In this document: positions 25,834-34,801 of the stretch, piece by piece
How the letters are laid out: each line of letters begins with the position of its first letter
Numbering within the stretch: the stretch's first letter is position 1
Source: an uncultured Phascolarctobacterium sp.
GTDB lineage: Bacteria; Bacillota; Negativicutes; Acidaminococcales; Acidaminococcaceae
Reading direction: 5' to 3'
Length of the DNA stretch: 64,000 bases
Assembly (NCBI GenBank): GCA_905200645.1
Contig: CAJKLD010000009.1
Span: 1 to 64,000 of the forward strand
Position numbers and translations under genes: made by a program
Notes under the pieces: model-generated
Databases searched by the model: none
The model's input: only the letters and a program-made list of their open reading frames with translations
What the model was told of the DNA's origin: nothing

Positions 25834-26949
25834 TTATCCGCGATAGTTTTCTAAAAATCTTTCTCTAAATTCAGGGAAGCTATCATTAGCAATAGCTGCA
25901 CGGATTTCTTGAGCAAAATGCAGCAGAAAATGCAAATTATGAATGGACAACAGACGCAGGCCAAAAATTTCTTCTGCTTTAAACAAATGGCGGATATAAG
26001 CGCGGCTGTAATTGCGGCAGGCATAGCATTGGCAGCCATCCTCAATCGGACGAAAATCCTCGGCGTAAGCAGCGTTGCGCACCACTAAGCGCCCCGTATG
26101 CGTCATGGCCGTGCCGTTGCGGGCAACGCGGGTGGGAAATACGCAGTCAAACATATCCACGCCCAAATTTACTGCTTCCACAATACAATCCGGCGTACCC
26201 ACGCCCATTAAATACCGCGCTTTTGTTTTAGGCATTAAATAAGTTGTCTGTCCTAAAATATCATACATCATGGGCTTAGGCTCGCCTACGGAAAGTCCGC
26301 CGATGCCATAACCGGCAAAATCCATTTCCGTCAGCTGCTCTACGCTCATTTTGCGCAAATCCGGAAACATGCCGCCCTGTACAATGCCAAACATAGACTG
26401 ATCTTCGCGGGTATGCGCCTCCTGGCAGCGTTTTGCCCAACGGCTGGTGCGCAGCGTTGAACGCTTAGCATAATCATATTCCGCAGGATAAGGAATACAT
26501 TCGTCAAAAGCCATAGCAATATCCGCGCCTAAAGCCTCCTGCACATGAGTGGAAACCTCCGGCGACAAAAACTGCTTGCTGCCGTCAATGTGGGAGCGGA
26601 ACATTACGCCCTCTTCCGTAATTTTGCGCATGGCACCCAGGCTAAAAACCTGAAAGCCTCCGCTGTCAGTAAGCATGCCGCGCTTATAATTCATAAATTT
26701 ATGCAGGCCGCCTGCCTTCTGCACCAGCTCGTGACCGGGACGCAGAAACAGATGATAGGTATTGGCTAAAATTACCTGACTGCCCATGGCGTAAAGCTCT
26801 TCGGGAGCAAGAGTTTTTACCGTAGCCTGCGTGCCCACGGGCATAAACATGGGCGTTTCAAAGGTGCCGTGAGGAGTGTGTAAACGTCCCAAGCGCGCGC
26901 CGCTGCGGCTGCATTCTTTAATTAATTCGTAGGTTACTGCGTGCTGCAT
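25834..26949 (-). CDS. tgt: tRNA-guanine transglycosylase (Tgt)
   Basis: A 371-residue enzyme that swaps guanine-34 of GUN-anticodon tRNAs for preQ1. The catalytic aspartate regions are MLTDSGGFQVFSLG and FDCVFPTRVARNG. The zinc site is CQCYACRNYSRAYIRHL, with three cysteines and a histidine. Length is normal. It is followed by yajC and preceded by queA in the same transcript; tRNA-Asp with GTC anticodon, encoded in this window, is one of its substrates. Confidence 0.97.
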   Translation of the reverse strand: MQHAVTYELIKECSRSGARLGRLHTPHGTFETPMFMPVGTQATVKTLAPEELYAMGSQVILANTYHLFLRPGHELVQKAGGLHKFMNYKRGMLTDSGGFQVFSLGAMRKITEEGVMFRSHIDGSKQFLSPEVSTHVQEALGADIAMAFDECIPYPAEYDYAKRSTLRTSRWAKRCQEAHTREDQSMFGIVQGGMFPDLRKMSVEQLTEMDFAGYGIGGLSVGEPKPMMYDILGQTTYLMPKTKARYLMGVGTPDCIVEAVNLGVDMFDCVFPTRVARNGTAMTHTGRLVVRNAAYAEDFRPIEDGCQCYACRNYSRAYIRHLFKAEEIFGLRLLSIHNLHFLLHFAQEIRAAIANDSFPEFRERFLENYRG

Positions 26950-26963
26950 ATAGTCTCCTTAAT

Positions 26964-27983
26964 TTAATCTTTGATAAACATAGCGTCGCCGAAGGAAAAA
27001 AATCTATATTTTTCTTCTACGGCAGCTTTATAAGTATTCAGCATAATTTCTCTGCTTGATAAAGCAGACACCAGCATGAGCAGTGTGCTTTGCGGCAGAT
27101 GGAAATTAGTCACCAATGCGTCTACTAAACGATACTTGTAACCGGGATAAATAAAAATATTCGTCCAGTTGCCGCCCGCGTGCAAAATTCCGTCGGCGCC
27201 TGCCGCTTCCAAAGTGCGTACCGAGGTGGTGCCAACAGCAATAATGCGGCGGCCTTCCTCTTTGGCCTTATTAACGGCGTCCGCCGCTTCCTGTGAAACG
27301 GTATAAAATTCACGGTGCATTTTGTGGTCTTCAATATTAGCTTCGCTTACCGGACGGAAGGTGCCCAAGCCTACGTGCAGCGTAACAAAAACTTCCTCGC
27401 AGCCCATATCCTTAATTTTTTGCAGCATTTCTTTGGTAAAGTGCAGCCCGGCAGTTGGCGCTGCCGCGCTGCCGCGCTCACGACTGTAAACCGTCTGGTA
27501 GCGTTCTTTATCTTCTAAAGGCGCCGTAATATACGGCGGCAAGGGAGTTTCTCCCAGCCTGTCAAGAATTTCTTCAAAAATACCGTCAAAAGCAAAGCGC
27601 ACTACGCGGCCGCCAAAATCAGTGTGGTCAATAACCTCGCAGGATAATTCGCCGCTGAAGTTAATTTTTGCGCCCAGCTGCAATTTTTTGCCGGGACGTA
27701 CCAAAACCTCCCAGTCGGTAGCATTTTTACGGGTCAGCAAAAACACCTCCACATGCGCGCCGGTATCCTTAAAGCCGTGCAGGCGCGCCGGTATAACGCG
27801 GGTATCGTTAAACACCAGCAAATCGCCGGGACGCAGATAATCTACTAAATCGTAAAAATGCTTATGCTCTATGGCTCCCGTTTTTTTATCTACTACCAAA
27901 AGGCGCGAATGATCCCGCGGCTCCATAGGATGCTGCGCAATCAGCTCTTTTGGCAGTTCGTAATCAAAATCTGTTACTAGCAT
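26964..27983 (-). CDS. queA: S-adenosylmethionine:tRNA ribosyltransferase-isomerase
   Basis: A 339-residue enzyme that adds the ribosyl of SAM to preQ1-tRNA to give epoxyqueuosine. Recognisable are the N-terminal DFDYELPKELIAQHP, RDHSRLLVVDK, GDLLVFNDTRVIPARL, AAPTAGLHFT and TNFHLPQSTLLMLVSA. It lies 14 bp upstream of tgt. Confidence 0.97.
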   Translation of the reverse strand: MLVTDFDYELPKELIAQHPMEPRDHSRLLVVDKKTGAIEHKHFYDLVDYLRPGDLLVFNDTRVIPARLHGFKDTGAHVEVFLLTRKNATDWEVLVRPGKKLQLGAKINFSGELSCEVIDHTDFGGRVVRFAFDGIFEEILDRLGETPLPPYITAPLEDKERYQTVYSRERGSAAAPTAGLHFTKEMLQKIKDMGCEEVFVTLHVGLGTFRPVSEANIEDHKMHREFYTVSQEAADAVNKAKEEGRRIIAVGTTSVRTLEAAGADGILHAGGNWTNIFIYPGYKYRLVDALVTNFHLPQSTLLMLVSALSSREIMLNTYKAAVEEKYRFFSFGDAMFIKD

Positions 27984-28000
27984 TGTCTGTCTTCTTTCCT

Positions 28001-29299
28001 TTATTTTCTCACATAGGTTTCCGGATAATAATGCGCCAAAATATCCTTATAGGTGATTTTTTCCTTGGCATTAGCCATGCCGCGCGCGCCCCAGGCGCTC
28101 AAGCCCAGGCCGCTGCCCCTGCCCTTGCCGTGAAAAATTATTTTTTCGTCCTTACCGCCGTTCAGCATGTGATAGCTGCGCAGAATACTGCTCACCGCGG
28201 GCTTATCCTTATCCTCGTCGTTCACCTTAATGTTGATATCCTTGCTGCCTACCTCAAAGCCAAAGCGGTCTTCAATAGGTACCTTTAAAACTTCCGGCGT
28301 AGGTACGCCCGTTTCCACATCAAATAAAGTGCTTGGCAAGCCTAAAATTTCAGCCAGCTCCCCGCCGCTGATTTTTGCCGCACCAGCAGCTCCCGTTAAA
28401 ATTAAATATTTCACGCGACCGGTTCCGGTTCTGTCGGCGCCCATATCCTCCAGCGGCGATAAGCGCACGCCGGTAAGTCTGCCCACAGTATAACCGCGCT
28501 GCGCCAGCTGGCCTTCCAAAAGCGACGGCGTGGCGCGATATTCCCAAGTAAAATCGGGGCTGTCGCTGTCAAAATCTTCCACAGTCTGCAAATACGCAAT
28601 CTCTTTATCCCACGCGCCTAAAGCGCTTTCCGTGCGGCCTCCCGTAGAAGAAGTGCTCACAGCCTGAATAGGCAGCCCTGCTACGTCGGCTATAAACCGA
28701 CCTTTCGTAGCCTGCACCAATTTATTGACAGCCGCTTTTTCTATGCGCGGGCCGGTGCCTTCATAGGTAAGCTCCGCATCGTTCGCCAGCAAATCATATT
28801 GCTTATTGATATTTGCGCGCTGCATATACATAGCGTAAGTGCGCGCCGCCACCGCCTGCGCTTTAATAGCCTCGTCCGGCCAGACCACCATGGTTTTAGC
28901 GGGCAGTACGCTGCACAAATATTGCTCTATATTCACATAATTAACTATCAGCAGCTTATTATCGACGGCAATAGCCCGCATATAGCCGTTATAGCTGCGC
29001 TGGTTAATTTTGGGCTGAGCCTTTCCTTCCAGCGCGCTAAAATAAACAGTGCCGCCAAAGCAATGCTGCTCGTCTAACTGCAAGCGTCCGTCCTGAATAT
29101 GCAGAAAATATTTTCCCTTAGGCATCACTGTTTTCTGCCAACCGCTCTGCACCTCAAACTCATCATCACAGCTGATTTCCGCCGTTGTCTGACCCGTAAC
29201 CAGCGCTACACGCAGCAGCGCCGCTTCTGCCGCCGGTGCAAAACCGCCCAGCAGATAAGCGCAGGCCAGTAAGGCAGTTATAAAAATTTTTTTCAGCAT
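28001..29299 (-). CDS. SpoIID/LytB-domain exported protein
   Basis: A 432-residue protein with a signal peptide (to about residue 28, ending AAEA). The SpoIID domain shows NYVNIEQYLCSVLPAKTM, EAIKAQAVAARTYAMY, STSSTGGRTESA and the C-terminal GRGSGLGLSAWGARGMA. Family members are lytic transglycosylases or amidase activators that remodel peptidoglycan, in spore formers during engulfment. Here it sits inside a queuosine gene block, a common position in Negativicutes and Clostridia. A spore role cannot be inferred from this one gene. Confidence 0.88.
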   Translation of the reverse strand: MLKKIFITALLACAYLLGGFAPAAEAALLRVALVTGQTTAEISCDDEFEVQSGWQKTVMPKGKYFLHIQDGRLQLDEQHCFGGTVYFSALEGKAQPKINQRSYNGYMRAIAVDNKLLIVNYVNIEQYLCSVLPAKTMVVWPDEAIKAQAVAARTYAMYMQRANINKQYDLLANDAELTYEGTGPRIEKAAVNKLVQATKGRFIADVAGLPIQAVSTSSTGGRTESALGAWDKEIAYLQTVEDFDSDSPDFTWEYRATPSLLEGQLAQRGYTVGRLTGVRLSPLEDMGADRTGTGRVKYLILTGAAGAAKISGGELAEILGLPSTLFDVETGVPTPEVLKVPIEDRFGFEVGSKDINIKVNDEDKDKPAVSSILRSYHMLNGGKDEKIIFHGKGRGSGLGLSAWGARGMANAKEKITYKDILAHYYPETYVRK

Positions 29300-29310
29300 G
29301 ATGTTCTCCT

Positions 29311-29922
29311 TTATTCAACGTCCAAATTCACCATACTAATATGCTTGCTTACCACAATCAATTTATCCTTAGGCTTTGCGCCTTTATTTTTTTTGCGCAG
29401 CTCGTAACGGTCGCGCTCGCTGAAAACGCAGCCGCAATACTGCTGGCGATACAAACCCATGTCCAGGCTGATATCCACGCCGCGCTGATAGCCGCTGCGA
29501 AAATCTTCATAATAAAAAGGAATGTCAAATTCCTCTGCCGCCGCCTGCGCTGCTTTTTTTATCAGCTCATGCTTTTGGTAGGGACTTACAAGCAGCGTAC
29601 TGCTGAAAGCGTCAAAACCGTTTTCCTTGGCAAATTGCGCCGCATAACGCAGACGCAGACGGTAACAGTAAGCGCAGCGCACCGTCGGCTCGCTCAGCAT
29701 ACCGCGAACACAATTTTCCAGCGCATAATCTTTATTGATAACTAAATTGTACTCTTTTTTTTCGCAGAACTCGCGCAGGGTACTCAAACGGTGCTTAAAT
29801 TCTTTATAAGGGTGAATATTGGGATTAAAATATAAAATCGTAAAATCAACACCGTCAGCCGTTAATTTTTCCGTAGGATAGCAGGCGCAGGGTCCGCAGC
29901 AGGCATGCAGTAAAAGCTTCAT
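29311..29922 (-). CDS. queH: Epoxyqueuosine reductase QueH
   Basis: A 203-residue protein of the QueH (formerly DUF208) family that reduces epoxyqueuosine to queuosine, replacing QueG. It has the N-terminal LLHACCGPCACYP, YFNPNIHPYKEF, PTVRCAYCYRLRL, SPYQKHE and a second cysteine pair in QQYCGCVFSE, which together supply the metal and Fe-S ligands. It is the third queuosine gene in this transcript and completes the path from preQ1-tRNA. Confidence 0.94.
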   Translation of the reverse strand: MKLLLHACCGPCACYPTEKLTADGVDFTILYFNPNIHPYKEFKHRLSTLREFCEKKEYNLVINKDYALENCVRGMLSEPTVRCAYCYRLRLRYAAQFAKENGFDAFSSTLLVSPYQKHELIKKAAQAAAEEFDIPFYYEDFRSGYQRGVDISLDMGLYRQQYCGCVFSERDRYELRKKNKGAKPKDKLIVVSKHISMVNLDVE

Positions 29923-29932
29923 AATTTTCCTC

Positions 29933-30937
29933 CTACTGTTCCGGCATAGGCACGCCCAGATAGCGGTAGGCTTCTCTTGTAGCTTTGCGCCCGCGAGGCG
30001 TGCGCTGTAAAAATCCCAGCTGAATTAAATACGGCTCGATAACGTCCTCAATGGTGCCCGCTTCTTCGCTGACAGCGGCGGCAATAGTTTCAATGCCCAC
30101 AGGTCCGCCGCCAAAGGTTTTGACGATAATATTTAAAATACGCCTGTCGCTGCGGTCTAAGCCGTACTGGTCAACTTCCAGCTTAGCCAGCGCTTCGTCC
30201 GCCAGTTGGCGGTTAATAGTCGCTACGTCCAAAACCTGTGCAAAATCACGCACTCTTTTCAAAAGACGGTTGGCAATACGCGGCGTACCGCGGCTGCGGC
30301 GGGCTATTTCGGCAGCGCCCTCCGAATCGATTTTAACGCCTAAAATTTCCGCAGCGCGGCTGATAATAAATTGCAGTTCCTCCGGCTTATAAAATTCCAG
30401 ACGGCACTGCACGCCAAAACGATCGCGCAAAGGCGCAGCTATGGCGCCCAAACGAGTAGTCGCGCCGATAAGCGTAAATTTGGGCAAGTCTAAACGCACG
30501 CTGCGTGCAGCAGGTCCCTTGCCGATAATTATATCTAAAGCAAAATCCTCCATGGCAGAATATAAAATTTCCTCCACAGTTTTGGATAAGCGATGAATTT
30601 CATCAATAAATAAAACGTCGTTTTCGCCTAAATTAGTCAAAATCGCCGCCAAATCCCCCTGCCGCTCAATGGCCGGTCCGCTGGTCACGCGGATATTTAC
30701 GTTCAGCTCGTTAGCAATAATATTGGCTAAGGTTGTTTTGCCCAAGCCCGGAGGGCCAAACAGCAATACGTGATCCAAAGCCTCATTGCGAGCGGCGGCA
30801 GCCTTAATAAAGACGGATAAATTATCCTTCACCCGGCTTTGACCGATATATTCATTTAAAAGCCGCGGACGCAGGCTGTATTGCCAGCCGTCGCTTTCCT
30901 GCTCCGCACCGGCAATAATTCTATCATCAAATTCCAT
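29933..30937 (-). CDS. ruvB: Holliday junction helicase RuvB
   Basis: A 334-residue AAA+ motor for branch migration. It has the SLRPRLLNEYIGQ start, Walker A GPPGLGKTT (about 63-71), Walker B VLFIDEIHRL, sensor GATTRLGAIAAPLRDRFG and the arginine-rich winged-helix end RTPRGRKATREAY. It follows ruvC and ruvA in the same transcript. Confidence 0.98.
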   Translation of the reverse strand: MEFDDRIIAGAEQESDGWQYSLRPRLLNEYIGQSRVKDNLSVFIKAAAARNEALDHVLLFGPPGLGKTTLANIIANELNVNIRVTSGPAIERQGDLAAILTNLGENDVLFIDEIHRLSKTVEEILYSAMEDFALDIIIGKGPAARSVRLDLPKFTLIGATTRLGAIAAPLRDRFGVQCRLEFYKPEELQFIISRAAEILGVKIDSEGAAEIARRSRGTPRIANRLLKRVRDFAQVLDVATINRQLADEALAKLEVDQYGLDRSDRRILNIIVKTFGGGPVGIETIAAAVSEEAGTIEDVIEPYLIQLGFLQRTPRGRKATREAYRYLGVPMPEQ

Positions 30938-30976
30938 TATTGCCCTCCTATTTTTCTTTCAGACTTACTCAAAAAT

Positions 30977-31582
30977 TTATCTGCGCGCAAAAAGTTTTAA
31001 CGCCTGTCGCAGAACTTCCTCGCCGCTTAATTTATCGGCGTCGGCAATTTGCTTCATAACAGGCATAATTTCGCTGTTGCTGTAGCCCAAGGATTGCAAA
31101 GCCTCCATAGCCTCCGCCACGGAACCGTTGCCGCCTGCCGCCACGGTTTCGTTCAAATCGCTGCCGGCTTCACCGACAGCGCCGCCCAGCTTATCCTTTA
31201 ATTCCAGCAGCATCCGCTCGGCAGTTTTTTTGCCAATGCCCGGCAGCTTGGTCAACGCTTTAAGGTCTCTGCTCTGCACAGCCATATAAAAAGCTTCCGG
31301 CTTGACGGCAGAAAGAATACCTAAAGCCATTTTGGGTCCCACGCCGCTGATGCTTAAAAGCAGCTCAAATAAATTATAATATTCCTGACTTAAAAAACCG
31401 TACAGCAAAATAGCGTCCTCGCGCACTGCGGTATGCACGTGCAGCCGCACCTGCGTGCCTAAGCTGAGCTGCGCTAAATGCGCGGAGGGCATAAAAACGC
31501 GGTAGCCAACGCCGCCCGCCGTTTCCAGCAAGCAATAATCCTGAGCCAAATAGCCTACATTGCCTTTCAAAGAACCTATCAT
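30977..31582 (-). CDS. ruvA: Holliday junction DNA-binding protein RuvA
   Basis: A 201-residue protein that holds the Holliday junction for RuvB. The OB-fold start MIGSLKGNV, the helix-hairpin-helix LLSISGVGPKMALGIL and LTKLPGIGKKTAERMLLELKDK, and the C-terminal RuvB-binding three-helix domain (EAMEALQSLGYS) are all visible. It begins one base before the ruvC stop region ends, giving tight coupling. Confidence 0.98.
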   Translation of the reverse strand: MIGSLKGNVGYLAQDYCLLETAGGVGYRVFMPSAHLAQLSLGTQVRLHVHTAVREDAILLYGFLSQEYYNLFELLLSISGVGPKMALGILSAVKPEAFYMAVQSRDLKALTKLPGIGKKTAERMLLELKDKLGGAVGEAGSDLNETVAAGGNGSVAEAMEALQSLGYSNSEIMPVMKQIADADKLSGEEVLRQALKLFARR

Positions 31583-32077
31583 TTATCGTCCCTCCTGCCA
31601 TCTACGGGTTGCAGCCGTATTAACGCCGCAAATTGCCGCCGCCAGCGCATCCGCAGTATCGTCAGGTTTAATTTTTTCGCGAATATTCAGCAGATGCATT
31701 ACCATATAAATAACCTGCTCCTTCGTCGCGCTGCCTGTGCCTACTACGCTGAGCTTAATCTGCATAGGCGTAAATTCCATCACCGGCAGCTTGTGGTTTG
31801 CCGCCGCCAAAAGCGCTACGCCTCTAGCCTGACCTACGGGAATAGCCGTCGTTACGTTGCGGTTAAAAAAAAGCTTTTCAATACTCATAAAATCCGGCTG
31901 AAAATGCTCGATAATATCGCTGATATCATCGTAAATTTTTTTCAGCCGCAGCTCCGGCAGCATATCCTTATCAGTTAAAATAGAGCCGTAAAAAACAGGA
32001 CGCAGGCGGTTGCCGGTCATATCTACCAAACCATAGCCGCAGATGGCCGTACCGGGGTCAATTCCTAAAACCAGCAT
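31583..32077 (-). CDS. ruvC: Holliday junction resolvase RuvC
   Basis: A 164-residue endonuclease that cuts Holliday junctions. Catalytic acidic residues are at LGIDPGTAICGYG (Asp near 6), MSIEKLFF (Glu near 68), and the C-terminal PDDTADALAAAIC pair. It is first of ruvCAB and lies 59 bp after yebC, with a terminator-like hairpin between them. Confidence 0.98.
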   Translation of the reverse strand: MLVLGIDPGTAICGYGLVDMTGNRLRPVFYGSILTDKDMLPELRLKKIYDDISDIIEHFQPDFMSIEKLFFNRNVTTAIPVGQARGVALLAAANHKLPVMEFTPMQIKLSVVGTGSATKEQVIYMVMHLLNIREKIKPDDTADALAAAICGVNTAATRRWQEGR

Positions 32078-32091
32078 AAAAAATCCTCATA

Positions 32092-32125
32092 AAAACAGAA
32101 AGCAGACAAAAACTTGCCTGCTTTC
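32092..32125 (-). terminator. Terminator-like hairpin between yebC and ruvC
   Basis: GAAAGCAGGCA pairs with TGTCTGCTTTC (32098-32125) and is followed by TGTTTTTATG on the minus strand. As ruvC has no separate promoter that I could see, this hairpin probably gives partial read-through from yebC. Confidence 0.7.
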
Positions 32126-32136
32126 CCACAAAAATC

Positions 32137-32877
32137 TTATTCCTCGTCGTCGTCCGGCAAGTCAGCGTTGTGATAAACGTCTTGAACGTCATCCAAATCT
32201 TCCAAAACGTCCAGCATTTTCTGTACTTTTTCAGCATCCTCTGCGGACAGCTCTGCCATAGTATCAGGAATCATGGTAATTTCGGCCATTTCAACTTCGA
32301 TACCGGCGTCGGCCAAAGCTTTTTCTACATCGTCAAAAGCTTCGGGAGCAGTAACGATTTCGTAGCCATCTTCTTCATTTTTAATATCCTCGGCGCCGGC
32401 CTCCAAAGCCAGCATCATCAAATCGTCTTCCTCAACGCCGCTTTCTTTGCTGACTACAAAAATGCCCTTTTGCTGGAACATGTAGCCTACGCAGCCGGTT
32501 GCTCCAAGATTGCCGCCATGCTTGCTGAAAACGTGACGCACATCGGCAGCAGTACGGTTGCGGTTATCAGTCAGGCAGCTTACCATCATAGCAACGCCAG
32601 CGGGACCGTAGCCTTCGTAAGTAATTTCTTCAAAGCTTTGACCTTCCAAAGCACCTGCGCCTTTTTGAATAGCGCGTTGAATGTTATCTTTAGGAATATT
32701 ATTAGCTTTAGCCTTAGTCAAAGCCAGCTTCAGCTTCATATTGCCGGTGGGGTCGGCACCGCCCATACGAACTGCGATAGTAATTTCTCTGCTGATTTTA
32801 GTAGTAATCTTGCCGCGCAGTGCGTCTGCTTTACCCTTTTTATGTTTAATGTTTGCCCATTTAGAATGTCCTGACAT
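32137..32877 (-). CDS. YebC/PmpR-family regulator
   Basis: A 246-residue protein starting MSGHSKWANIKHKKGKADA, diagnostic of the YebC family. Members were first described as DNA-binding regulators; recent work also links them to translation through polyproline stalls. The family core GNLGATGCVGYMFQQKG and the acidic C-terminus are present. It heads the ruvCAB block. Confidence 0.95.
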   Translation of the reverse strand: MSGHSKWANIKHKKGKADALRGKITTKISREITIAVRMGGADPTGNMKLKLALTKAKANNIPKDNIQRAIQKGAGALEGQSFEEITYEGYGPAGVAMMVSCLTDNRNRTAADVRHVFSKHGGNLGATGCVGYMFQQKGIFVVSKESGVEEDDLMMLALEAGAEDIKNEEDGYEIVTAPEAFDDVEKALADAGIEVEMAEITMIPDTMAELSAEDAEKVQKMLDVLEDLDDVQDVYHNADLPDDDEE

Positions 32878-32930
32878 GCTTTAATTCCTCCAAACTTAGA
32901 TAACTAAAAATAATTAGCGTTCACCGTATT

Positions 32931-32959
32931 ATTTTACCACGCAGTAAGCTTTTTGACAA
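32931..32959 (-). promoter_or_regulatory. Promoter of the yebC operon
   Basis: TTGTCA (32959-32954) and TAAAAT (32936-32931), 17 bp apart on the minus strand, 54 bp ahead of yebC. Confidence 0.7.
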
Positions 32960-33016
32960 CAAATTTAAACAGCAAATTCTCAACACGCATTTAAAAAACA
33001 ACGCCCACGCTAAAAA

Positions 33017-33526
33017 TCAATCGGCAGCCGTAAAAATTTCTTTGATGCTGTTGTAATGCAAAAAGATTCCCTGCCGCGCCAGCTCTTCAATTTCAGCCAG
33101 AGTTGCCAGTTTCCACGCCAAAGCTTCGTTCTCGCGGATTTTGATGTCACTTTGCTTAAAATTCAAAGTAAACAAATAGCAGTCCACAAAATAATTATCG
33201 CCCTCGCCGGGATTTTCTCTTTGGTAACACACTAAAGGCTGCGCCGTCAACGCAGAGACATCTAAGCCTGTTTCTTCAAAAACCTCGCGGTTCACAGCCT
33301 CGCGCGAGCTTTCGCCGGCCATGGCCGCGCCGCCGGGAACCTCCCACCAGCCGCCAGCCCAAGCCTTAGTCAGCACGCGGCGCGTTATTAAAAAGCGTCC
33401 GTCGGTATGCCGTACCACGCCCAGCACTGTCAAATGATATTCGCCGTCCTGCAAGCGCCAATCGTTGCGCTGCATTTTACGCCCAGTAAGCCGCTTATTT
33501 TTATCATATATATCCCAAAATTCCAT
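33017..33526 (-). CDS. NUDIX hydrolase
   Basis: A 169-residue protein with a canonical Nudix box in the form GGAAMAGESSREAVNREVFE followed by ETGLD. The N-terminus WDIYDKNKRLTGRKMQR resembles the group of NUDIX proteins near isopentenyl-diphosphate isomerase, which hydrolyse nucleoside-diphosphate derivatives of unknown identity. It overlaps the stop of the small membrane protein gene upstream (TAATG), so both are translated together. Confidence 0.9.
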   Translation of the reverse strand: MEFWDIYDKNKRLTGRKMQRNDWRLQDGEYHLTVLGVVRHTDGRFLITRRVLTKAWAGGWWEVPGGAAMAGESSREAVNREVFEETGLDVSALTAQPLVCYQRENPGEGDNYFVDCYLFTLNFKQSDIKIRENEALAWKLATLAEIEELARQGIFLHYNSIKEIFTAAD

Positions 33527-33741
33527 TATCTGCCTCCGTAATATTTATCCATATACCAAAACACCAGCTTCAGTCCCAGCGATAACGCCAAAAACATACT
33601 GCCGCTGTCATAATCAATACGCCCCAAATGCAGACTGTTAAGCCCGGTAATAAAAATCATATTCAGCCAAAATAAGCCGTAAAAAGCCAAAAATACCTGC
33701 ACATACCACGGCGGTTTAATTCTTGAATTGTTTTGCTGCAT
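33526..33741 (-). CDS. Small membrane protein, unknown function
   Basis: A 71-residue protein with two hydrophobic segments (VQVFLAFYGLFWLNMIFI and SMFLALSLGLKLVFWYM) and a basic, charged N-terminus. ATG 33741 follows AGGAGGCGGTT; the longer open frame up to 33852 runs into the promoter and is not credible. I do not recognise the family. It is coupled to the NUDIX gene. Confidence 0.75.
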   Translation of the reverse strand: MQQNNSRIKPPWYVQVFLAFYGLFWLNMIFITGLNSLHLGRIDYDSGSMFLALSLGLKLVFWYMDKYYGGR

Positions 33742-33774
33742 CCAACCGCCTCCTAAAATTTTTTTTGTAACCTT

Positions 33775-33803
33775 ATTATAACAAAATTTTTTTTTGCAGC
33801 CAA
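33775..33803 (-). promoter_or_regulatory. Promoter of the small membrane protein/NUDIX pair
   Basis: TTGGCT (33803-33798) and TATAAT (33780-33775), 17 bp apart on the minus strand. It is divergent to the TetR promoter; the two are about 33 bp apart. Confidence 0.6.
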
Positions 33804-33835
33804 CTGTCAAACTGCCGCATATCACCAGCTTTATC

Positions 33836-33865
33836 TTGCTTGATAGAGACAAAATATTGTATAAT
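33836..33865 (+). promoter_or_regulatory. Promoter of the TetR/DUF1653 pair
   Basis: TTGCTT (33836-33841) and TATAAT (33860-33865), 18 bp apart on the plus strand, 27 bp before the TetR start. Confidence 0.6.
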
Positions 33866-33891
33866 AAATAATAGAGGAGAGGTTGTTATCC

Positions 33892-34509
33892 ATGAATGAA
33901 AATGATGTTCAACAAGCTACAGCCAGCAGTGCGGAAAAAATTTTGCAGGCTGCTACCCATTTGTTCGCACAAGAAAATTTTAACGCCGTTTCTATTAAGC
34001 AGATAGCGGCAGCCAGCGGCGTAAACAGCGCCCTGATTTCTTATTATTTCGGCGGCAAAAAAAATCTCTATCAGGAGGTTTTATATAAGCAGGCAGATAA
34101 GTTTCTCAAGCTGCAGGAAAAAATCCGTCAGCGCGAGGAATCTCCGCTTACTAAGCTACGCTCTTATGTAGATTCTATTGCCGAAATGCAGCTGCGCCAT
34201 CCTTATAACATTCATTTGATTTACCGCGAACTGCTTTCCCCGCAGCCCATGTTTGAAAATTATGTTAAAAACAGGCTGTACCGCATTCACCAATTTATGG
34301 CGGAGCTTGTTGACGAAGCTATTACCTGCGGCGAAATTATTACAGCCATTAAATCTACGCACGTAGCTTTTACGTTAGAAGGTATTATTATGTTCTTTTT
34401 TCTCACGCAGGGACAAATCCGTCAAATTGGTAATTTTGACCAACGCTCCGAAACAGAATATCTTTTGGAAGCGCTGAATTCTTATTTATCATCACTTAGC
34501 AAAGGCTAG
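33892..34509 (+). CDS. TetR/CecR-family transcriptional regulator
   Basis: A 205-residue regulator. The N-terminal helix-turn-helix domain reads ILQAATHLFAQENFNAVSIK and ISYYFGGKKNLYQEVL, classic TetR. The C-terminal ligand domain resembles the CecR group (DUF1956). ATG 33892 follows AGGAGAGG, preferred to the in-frame TTG at 33883. Regulators of this kind usually control an adjacent transporter, but here the partner is a DUF1653 gene and the divergent neighbour is the small membrane protein/NUDIX pair. The RND pump is about 8 kb away and not obviously linked. Confidence 0.88.
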   Translation: MNENDVQQATASSAEKILQAATHLFAQENFNAVSIKQIAAASGVNSALISYYFGGKKNLYQEVLYKQADKFLKLQEKIRQREESPLTKLRSYVDSIAEMQLRHPYNIHLIYRELLSPQPMFENYVKNRLYRIHQFMAELVDEAITCGEIITAIKSTHVAFTLEGIIMFFFLTQGQIRQIGNFDQRSETEYLLEALNSYLSSLSKG

Positions 34510-34522
34510 AGGAGCGTCAAGT

Positions 34523-34801
34523 ATGGTTAGGGAACTACATATCGGCGATATTGTGCGCCACTTTAAAAGAGAAACTATCAAAAATCCCACCGCAGAATAT
34601 TTATATAAAATTGTCGCTTTTGCCGTTCACACCGAAACGTCAGAAAAGCTGGTAATTTATCAGGCGCTTTATGCGCCCTTTAAAACCTGTGCCCGTCCTT
34701 ATGAAATGTTTATGAGCAAGGTTGATAAAAAGAAATATCCTGATATTAAGCAGGAATACCGCTTTGAGGTAGTGCAAAGCGCAGGATTCATTGAAGCATG
34801 A
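34523..34801 (+). CDS. DUF1653-domain protein
   Basis: A 92-residue protein of the DUF1653 family: IGDIVRHFKRET, EYLYKIVAFAVHTETSEKLVIYQ, and the typical ARPYEMFMSKVDKKKYP. Function unknown; small domain proteins of this family resemble RNA- or ligand-binding beta folds. It starts 13 bp after TetR, behind AGAGGAGCG, and its stop codon lies within the terminator hairpin. Confidence 0.85.
   Translation: MVRELHIGDIVRHFKRETIKNPTAEYLYKIVAFAVHTETSEKLVIYQALYAPFKTCARPYEMFMSKVDKKKYPDIKQEYRFEVVQSAGFIEA

Noticed and set aside
28001..29299. SpoIID gene as evidence that the organism forms spores
   Set aside because: SpoIID/LytB-domain proteins occur in many non-sporulating bacteria and no other spore gene is in the window.
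33892..34509. TetR protein as the regulator of the RND pump
   Set aside because: The pump is about 8 kb away with the hydrogenase operon in between and a different promoter architecture; no shared operator was seen.
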